Source: Solen grandis
Taxonomy: Eukaryota; Mollusca; Bivalvia; Adapedonta; Solenidae
Assembly: GCA_021229015.1 (NCBI GenBank)
Contig: CM037777.1
Span: 57,543,608 to 57,607,607, forward strand
DNA: 64,000 nt
Direction of reading: 5' to 3'
Under the pieces are notes generated by a model. That model was given only the letters and a program-made list of their open reading frames with translations, had not been told where the DNA came from and did not search any database. This document shows, piece after piece, positions 60,001-64,000 of the stretch. Position 1 is the stretch's first letter, and each line of letters begins with the position of its first letter. The translations under genes were made by a program, and so were the position numbers.

Positions 60001-61959
60001 CAGCGTATATGGTCATCATTATGGGAGAAAGCTGGAGAAAACCCACATGCATGAACGGGCAACAAATGTACTCTCTCACGTTTGTGACCAGGAATCAAAC
60101 TCAGGACGCATTGGTGAGAAGCGAAGCTGTTAATACTGGAGATGTTCATACTGTCAGAATGAAATTAACTGGTATATTGCAGGTTAAACCCTTAAAAAGT
60201 CTGCAAATTTATATTTAGGATTATTAACATCAATACCTGGAGATGATTTAAATTGTCACAATATTGCTTTCATGCTATTTCATGTTTAGAGGTGCTTGTT
60301 TAACCCTTTCCCTCATATATACTCATTTTGACGCCCTCAATAGGTACCACATAAAGCCTGATCTGCAGAAAACCACATTTAAACCTTACCAAATTTAATT
60401 ACAAAATCCTCATTTCCAGACCACTGAGGAGCAGCGAACAGCATAAAACCTGATCAGCCTGCGAGTTACTCGCAGGCTGATCTGGTTTTATGCTGTTCGC
60501 ATAGGTCTTTCCATGGTGTCCTCCATGAGGGAAAGGGTTAAATGTCTAGAGTACAGCTACAGCATTATAATTCTTGATTTTATAATCATCCATCATCTCT
60601 TACTTCTTATAGACTCATTTTGACACATTGGCATACAGAGCAGACCCAGGTCAGACAGCTCCTTCAGGGTCTCCTCTGTTTGCTAATACAATATTGTAGC
60701 TTAGATTCTACACAGTTTGCTCATACAATATTGTAGCTCAGATTCTACGCAATTTGCTAATACAATATTGTAGCTCAGATTCTACACAGTCATCATGGCA
60801 AAGAATGGTCCACAGTGTTACCATTTAAAGTTTACTTAATTAATTCAATAAATTCAGGTTTTTTGGTATTTATTCCGTAACTTTTGGACGAAAGAGTGAG
60901 GAATATTCATAGAAGATATACCGTATCATACACCATGGATTATAAAAAGTTATCATTTTGATGATAAGAATATCCACCGATTTCGATTATTTGTATATTG
61001 TGTGGGCTAAACAAGGCCAAGAACTGCATGAGAAACATTAGATATCAAAGTGGACTGTTAATCATTGATTAGAGGTTCTCGTATCTTATTTAAGGACTGG
61101 CAAGGACCATTCCTATAATAAGATATGAGAAATTATGTGTTATAGTATTTTCTTTCAAAGACAACAGAATTCCTGAATAAAGTAAAGATTTCAGAGTGAA
61201 AACAACAGATGTCCTTTATAGTTTTATTATAATAAAAACTTTAAGGTATAGTCTTTCTAAATGTCAAAAAAAAAAACTATGGCTTTAACAATGCTATTTT
61301 TACAGTAATTATAGATATATAAAAAAACAAAACAGAAAATTTAAATGAAATATGGAAATCCATATTGGAAGTTATCCAGAAACTCTGAACAAAATTACAC
61401 TGCACATATCCTTATACAGAAATTGTTATACATGTACTGTATATTGAAATTTTCAATGCTGTTTGTATTCTCATTCTTACTGGTATTTTTTCTTGTGTAA
61501 TTTCTACAATCGTCAGTATACTTGTTTCTGGTAAAAAAATTTCTTTCAGAAACTTTGAATGAATTGAAGGGGGGGGGGGGGGGAGAATAGCTAGAAGTAA
61601 GTTACAATAATCATTGATTCAGGGAAAAAAATTCTTTCAATGTTACAATTCATTTTGCAATTTGACAAAATATCTGTGACATTTATCTTTTTAAATTGAT
61701 ATCTTTAAGAAATTCAGTGTGACATTTTCTGTTTAGATGTTTGTTATAATGGCACAGGGCCCGTCACTGCAATATTCAGTTTAGAGAGATCCAGTATTGT
61801 GGAGTTCTTACCATGCTAATTTTAAAACCATCTTGCGTTTCAGACAATCGGAGGTTTCCAGACAGTCAGTGACCTCAGCGAGGTTCCAAGTGTGGGCTAC
61901 AGTGTTGTGGAGCTGAACCGCAGACTTCTCACCTGCAACGTGTCACGCAGGCTCTACAG
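48262..61959 (+). CDS. Helix-hairpin-helix domain protein (EEPD1-N-terminus-like), 5' coding exons
   Basis: Two exons join in phase 0 (48262–48366 and 61844–61959) and encode 73 residues plus a split codon. They read MASNCIDINTAGVDDFEKLI, GVGRHKAEAIVRRRK, TIGGFQTVSDLSEVPSVGYS and VVELNRRLLTCNVSRRLY. This is a helix-hairpin-helix unit of the ComEA type: INTA, a hydrophobic-GVG turn, KA..IV.RR, then GGF.TV.DL..V. Human EEPD1 has the same order (INTATEEELMTLPGV, SIVEYREYIGGFKKVEDL). HhH units bind DNA or mediate protein contacts. The gene runs off the right edge, so whether the EEPD1 phosphatase-like domain follows is unknown. No N-myristoylation start (MGSTLG in human EEPD1) is present. The start is the first ATG after an in-frame TGA in the same exon. 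Confidence 0.75.
48400..48700 (+). mobile_element. tRNA-derived SINE, first family
   Basis: A-box-like GGTGGCCAAGTGGTTAGAAC, B-box-like TGTTTGATCCCC, body GGGTGTGGTATCATGCCACA, 3' AATAAACAAAC. It lies only about 35 bp after the donor of the first HhH coding exon. Confidence 0.82.
49031..49272 (-). mobile_element. piggyBac-like palindromic MITE, copy 6
   Basis: 242 bp with TTAA ends and an intact palindrome. Confidence 0.87.
49757..49925. repeat. CT-rich low-complexity tract
   Basis: Begins as (CT)n and continues as degenerate CTCTCT/CCCTCT sequence. Stop-free readings across it are a composition effect. Confidence 0.8.
50391..50695 (+). mobile_element. tRNA-derived SINE, first family
   Basis: Clear A box (AGTGGCCGAGAGGTTAGAGC) and B box (GGTTTGATCCCC), then GCTCCTTTGCTTGGTGCTCA, GACTGGGTGTGGTATACCAC and the 3' tail AACCCGAGAAACAAAC. 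It is the best preserved tRNA-like head of the family here. Confidence 0.85.
50969..51020. repeat. (CT)n microsatellite
   Basis: About 25 nearly perfect CT dinucleotides. Confidence 0.93.
51420..51595 (-). mobile_element. tRNA-derived SINE, third family
   Basis: Minus-strand copy of the 17958 family (ACTGGGAAACAATTTGTTCT, GATGGACCAGTACTTACCGT, ACCACTGGACCAT). Confidence 0.65.
51600..53133. other. HhH gene intron, no gene seen
   Basis: AT-rich. No exon was identified; short open frames on the minus strand at 52466–53006 show no recognisable domain. Confidence 0.4.
53134..53375 (+). mobile_element. piggyBac-like palindromic MITE, copy 7
   Basis: 242 bp with TTAA ends; intact palindrome. Confidence 0.87.
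53455..53656 (+). CDS. Unassigned open frame ending at a possible donor
   Basis: ATG-initiated frame with MSPIDIDRICNILNDCRKLI, ENFSNFTRRLPESIELCHVV and APRRPCIIISVCNQ, reaching ACCAAACAG|GTATCT, a usable donor, at 53656. The frame itself continues to 53694. No family recognised. It could be an alternative or nested exon, or a pseudogene piece inside the HhH intron. Confidence 0.22.
54301..55066 (-). mobile_element. Pearl-like element
   Basis: The left (3') end has a hairpin (AACCAGGTTTTCC pairing with GGAAAACTCTGGTT) and a GGCGGGCG microsatellite. The core has three diverged units with GGAGTTATGCCCCTTT and GGAGCATAACTCC. The right (5') end is GTGACAATTTCTGTCAC then TTGT, itself a hairpin. 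Confidence 0.8.
56059..57461 (-). mobile_element. Nested pearl-like element with five 167-bp units
   Basis: Left tail hairpin TATGCCCCCAC/GTGGGGTGCATA, then GTCCGTCC/GTCAGTCC microsatellite (56101–56176). Five units of 167–168 bp follow (CGCAACTCCTCTTCAACCGG, ACTTCCAGGGATGAACAACC, TTATGGCCCTTTGTTGATTT). The right head is GGGGGCATCCGTGTCCTTTG with hairpin TGTCC/GGACA and CTAGTTTTC. Between core and head lies about 400 bp not seen in other copies here, including an endonuclease-domain fragment. Confidence 0.83.
57025..57213 (+). pseudogene. Endonuclease (EEP-fold) C-terminal fragment
   Basis: The plus strand reads DSVWYRRLSESLLNYRQCVT, LPTHLSGSIIDLVYVKDELP and QPKVTVYPTYFSDHSIVFLQ then F and a stop. 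The THLSGSIIDLVYV…SDHSIVF pattern matches the last part of endonuclease/exonuclease/phosphatase domains of retroelements (T.…G..LDLV……SDH). Codons upstream end at a TAA, so the N-terminal catalytic half is missing. It lies inside a pearl-like element and opposite to its orientation. Confidence 0.6.
57746..58851. other. HhH gene intron, no gene seen
   Basis: AT-rich. 58665–58775 holds a phrase (AATTCAGGAGTCCCTTCTGA) partly repeated at 59390–59450, probably two pieces of one dispersed repeat flanking the 38-bp array. Confidence 0.4.
58852..59330. repeat. 38-bp minisatellite
   Basis: About 12 nearly identical 38-bp units (GAAGATGATTACATAGGTTT then TCAACAAATGCATCTAGT). One unit near 59000 is short, and the first and last have CTGG in place of CTAG. 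Confidence 0.96.
59593..59850. repeat. 32-bp minisatellite
   Basis: Eight units of 31–32 bp (CACAAACAAACATTGTACTT then TGTAAATCRGGT). Units alternate between ATCAGGT and ATCGGGT. Confidence 0.95.
59935..60145. repeat. Dispersed SINE-like repeat
   Basis: Second copy of the 23440–23640 family (CGATACAAGTTCTCACAAC, CTGGAGAAAACCCACATGC, GACCAGGAATCAAACTCAGG). Confidence 0.6.
60300..60541 (-). mobile_element. piggyBac-like palindromic MITE, copy 8
   Basis: 242 bp with TTAA ends; intact palindrome. Confidence 0.87.
60665..60795. repeat. 37-bp tandem repeat
   Basis: Three or so units of 37 bp (TTTGCTAATACAATATTGTA then GCTCAGATTCTACACAG), following a dispersed-repeat fragment at 60610–60690. Confidence 0.85.
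60796..61843. other. HhH gene intron, no gene seen
   Basis: AT-rich; G run at 61569–61582. No exon was recognised until the acceptor at 61843. Confidence 0.4.
61844..61959 (+). CDS. HhH gene second coding exon
   Basis: 116 nt, phase 0 in and phase 2 out, acceptor TTGCGTTTCAG and donor GTAACC. It encodes TIGGFQTVSDLSEVPSVGYS and VVELNRRLLTCNVSRRLY. The IGGF…V.DL…V…G pattern is the second half of a ComEA-type HhH domain. Confidence 0.85.
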
Positions 61960-62263
61960 GTAACCATGGCAATAGCTGGCAGGGGCCCCACAAAGGGGTG
62001 TGGGGTCATGTCCTTTGACTTATTTTTATTTTTTAAACATGAAACTTCCCTTGAGCATCATTTTCAAACCCCTATTGAGTCAAATTGGTTACGAAGGTGT
62101 CATTATTGGAAGCAATATTGGTTTACGATTAATTCTTACCTTAAAATGTCATTGAAAATTGGTTAATAAAGTATTATTTGTACAGGCTGTTATTTTGCTG
62201 ATGTAGTGGTACATTGATAACACCTATTTAGATTAAAGCAATATTTGAGTTAAAACTAATAGT

Positions 62264-62585
62264 GTGGTACTGTCCCCGGTGGCTGAGTGTTAGAACATCT
62301 GCCTCGGGAGCGGGATGTCATGGGTTTGATCCTTTGCTGCAATATAATCAAAGTTGTAAAAAGTGGTACTGGTATAGCTCCCTTGATTGGCTCTCAGCAT
62401 TTAAGAGTAGTTCCAGGACTGGTTGGCCAGGTGTCAGGATAATGTTACTAATTGTGATATCATGCCACATGTATAGGGGTGTGATACTGCAGTATGGCAG
62501 CACTATATCTGTCGTAAATAGACATAGTCTCCAAATGACTGAAATACTGTCAGTGGGATGGACGTTAAACCAAGCAAAGAACATA
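62264..62585 (+). mobile_element. tRNA-derived SINE, first family
   Basis: A-box-like CCGGTGGCTGAGTGTTAGAA, B-box-like GGTTTGATCCTT, body GATATCATGCCACATGTATA, 3' GACGTTAAACCAAGCAAAG. Confidence 0.8.
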
Positions 62586-62776
62586 AAAATTTAGTTAAAG
62601 GGATTCATTGCTGGTGCCTTTCATCAAACCTAGGACAGGCTTGAGTTCCACCAGTACATATTGCTAACTAATATTCTTGATTGAGGAAAAAATATTTAAG
62701 TACTGATTAACTTGACATAAATTGTTACCTTAAAGCAGCATGTTCACAGATGGTCATTAACTAAGAATTTTAATTA

Positions 62777-63614
62777 CAGTTGGTACTCGTTATCTCCAAT
62801 TCCCGTATATCGAAATTTCGGCTATGTCAAATTAATTGACTTGGTCCAGTTTTTCCCTTCTTTGTCTATATACATTAACTTCTTGTGTCTCAAAATTTAT
62901 TTATTTCAAAGTACTGCTATCTCAAAGTGAAAATTTGGACCCTCGCCCTATAGTACAATGCATATTTGTTTGTTTATCTCAAATTCCACAGACGCTAATT
63001 AGCCCGCCGATATTTTTCACACCTTTCAGTCAGCTGGTGACACTAGCTGGGCATGGGGCTATCTGTACGACAAACCGTGATTATAGGCTTGCATTAATTA
63101 CCAGATTATGTTTTGACGAAATATTTGCATGGTAATTATCTGGCCAAACACAAGGCGTTGTGCTTGACAATCTTTGCTCAAAATGTGCCAGATTTTTTTA
63201 AATACCACCGAAGAATAAACCCAGGTCATAGCTCACAATGTCTCAAGAACCTACTTGTCCATCTATGAGCGCTGAGCAATCTGGCGTTGTGCAAAGTGCT
63301 TTGAATATTGTGCATGTATATAAGTGCTCTTTATTTATAGAATGCAGTTCGCATGTTTTCGATCCATATGATTGTTGTAACCCTATTTAGTTTATTTCGT
63401 CTACCTTTCTGTATTTATTGAAAGAAGCGATTGACTAAATAAAGAAAAATATGGTACTTATGGATTATTATTGATCAGTTATATATTCTACAAAAATGTG
63501 TCATCTTCATTAAGATATCGACACCATATTAATAGAATGATACAGGTAAGATTTCTTGTCGAAGTCCTATTTTATTTTTGGTCCCATGAAATTTGAGATA
63601 ACGAGTGCCGACTG
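62777..63614. mobile_element. Tigger/pogo-like non-autonomous element, family A/B
   Basis: Ends CAGTTGGTACTCGTTATCTC and, inverted, CAGTCGGCACTCGTTATCTC, with TA on both sides (62775–62776 and 63615–63616). 838 bp. The terminal 17 bp nearly equal those of the 27216–28295 element, so the two were probably moved by the same transposase. No coding remnant was recognised. Confidence 0.78.
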
Positions 63615-63937
63615 TATATGTGTGTATTGCGTCTATCAATACCCATCTACAGACACATGGTTACCCAATGCAACCACCTATGATCATAAAGAAAAAGGAT
63701 GGTTTCCCCATCACAGGTAGATACCGTGGGATACACATTGCAGGAGCAAGACTTTAATAGAAATACCCCTGAGTCGAAAAGACTTGTCTTTTTTGTCTAA
63801 TGGCATACAGTTCTGTAAAATCATTACTTTTTTTGGACATCAAAATGTCTAGAATCTATGTTTAATTAAGTTGTAGGTACACAGTTTCATGTTTTTTTTT
63901 TTTTTTAAAAAGTGGTCTTTTTAATGGGATATAGGGC

Positions 63938-64000
63938 TTTTTATACGCCCATCTTAAGATGGGGCGTATTATGTGAACACTCACAGCGGGCGGGCGGGCG
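63938..64000 (-). mobile_element. Start of another pearl-like element, cut by the window edge
   Basis: A terminal hairpin (ATACGCCCATC pairing with GATGGGGCGTAT, 63943–63971) is followed by a GCGG microsatellite (63986–64000). This equals the tail of a minus-oriented pearl-like element. Confidence 0.7.

Overview
The window is AT-rich metazoan nuclear DNA with split genes, GT–AG introns and about half its length in repeats. The repeat content points to a marine bivalve mollusc: pearl-like elements with cores of roughly 150–170 bp tandem units, terminal hairpins and tetranucleotide tails, tRNA-derived SINEs, and many short TIR elements. I cannot name the species. A run of 100 Ns at 28569–28668 marks a scaffold gap.

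Three protein-coding genes can be supported. (1) PDZD8 runs on the minus strand from 14776 off the left edge. Eight coding exons carry the N-terminal membrane anchor, the SMP lipid-transfer domain and the following C2-like segment; the PDZ, C1 and coiled-coil parts lie outside. Its second coding exon has a frame break confined to about a dozen bases (11944–11957). (2) Ribose-phosphate pyrophosphokinase (PRPS1/2 type) is on the minus strand. Its last four coding exons, at 23299–26809, encode roughly the C-terminal 60% of the enzyme; the first exons were not found. (3) A plus-strand gene with a helix-hairpin-helix domain, similar to the N-terminus of EEPD1, has coding exons at 48262–48366 and 61844–61959. 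It continues off the right edge, and a possible non-coding first exon lies near 42.5 kb.

Layout: 0.3–14.8 kb PDZD8, its introns filled with a 45-bp minisatellite, a Tigger-like element and pearl-like elements; 14.8–23.3 kb intergenic, with SINEs, a LINE 3' end and two piggyBac-like MITEs; 23.3–26.8 kb PRPS; 27.2–40 kb a repeat-dominated block with a Tigger-like element, a two-headed pearl-like element and a three-level nest of pearl-like elements; 40–42.5 kb a possible promoter zone; 42.5–64 kb the HhH gene, with large introns full of MITEs, SINEs, satellites and another nested pearl-like pair.

The three genes have unrelated jobs: ER contact-site lipid transfer, PRPP synthesis, and a probable DNA-binding or nuclease-associated domain. 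Nothing suggests an operon or pathway cluster. The points most worth a second look are the PDZD8 lesion, RFX-type X-box motifs carried by two pearl-like families, a 242-bp palindromic TTAA-flanked MITE present eight times, and an endonuclease-domain fragment inside a nested pearl-like element.
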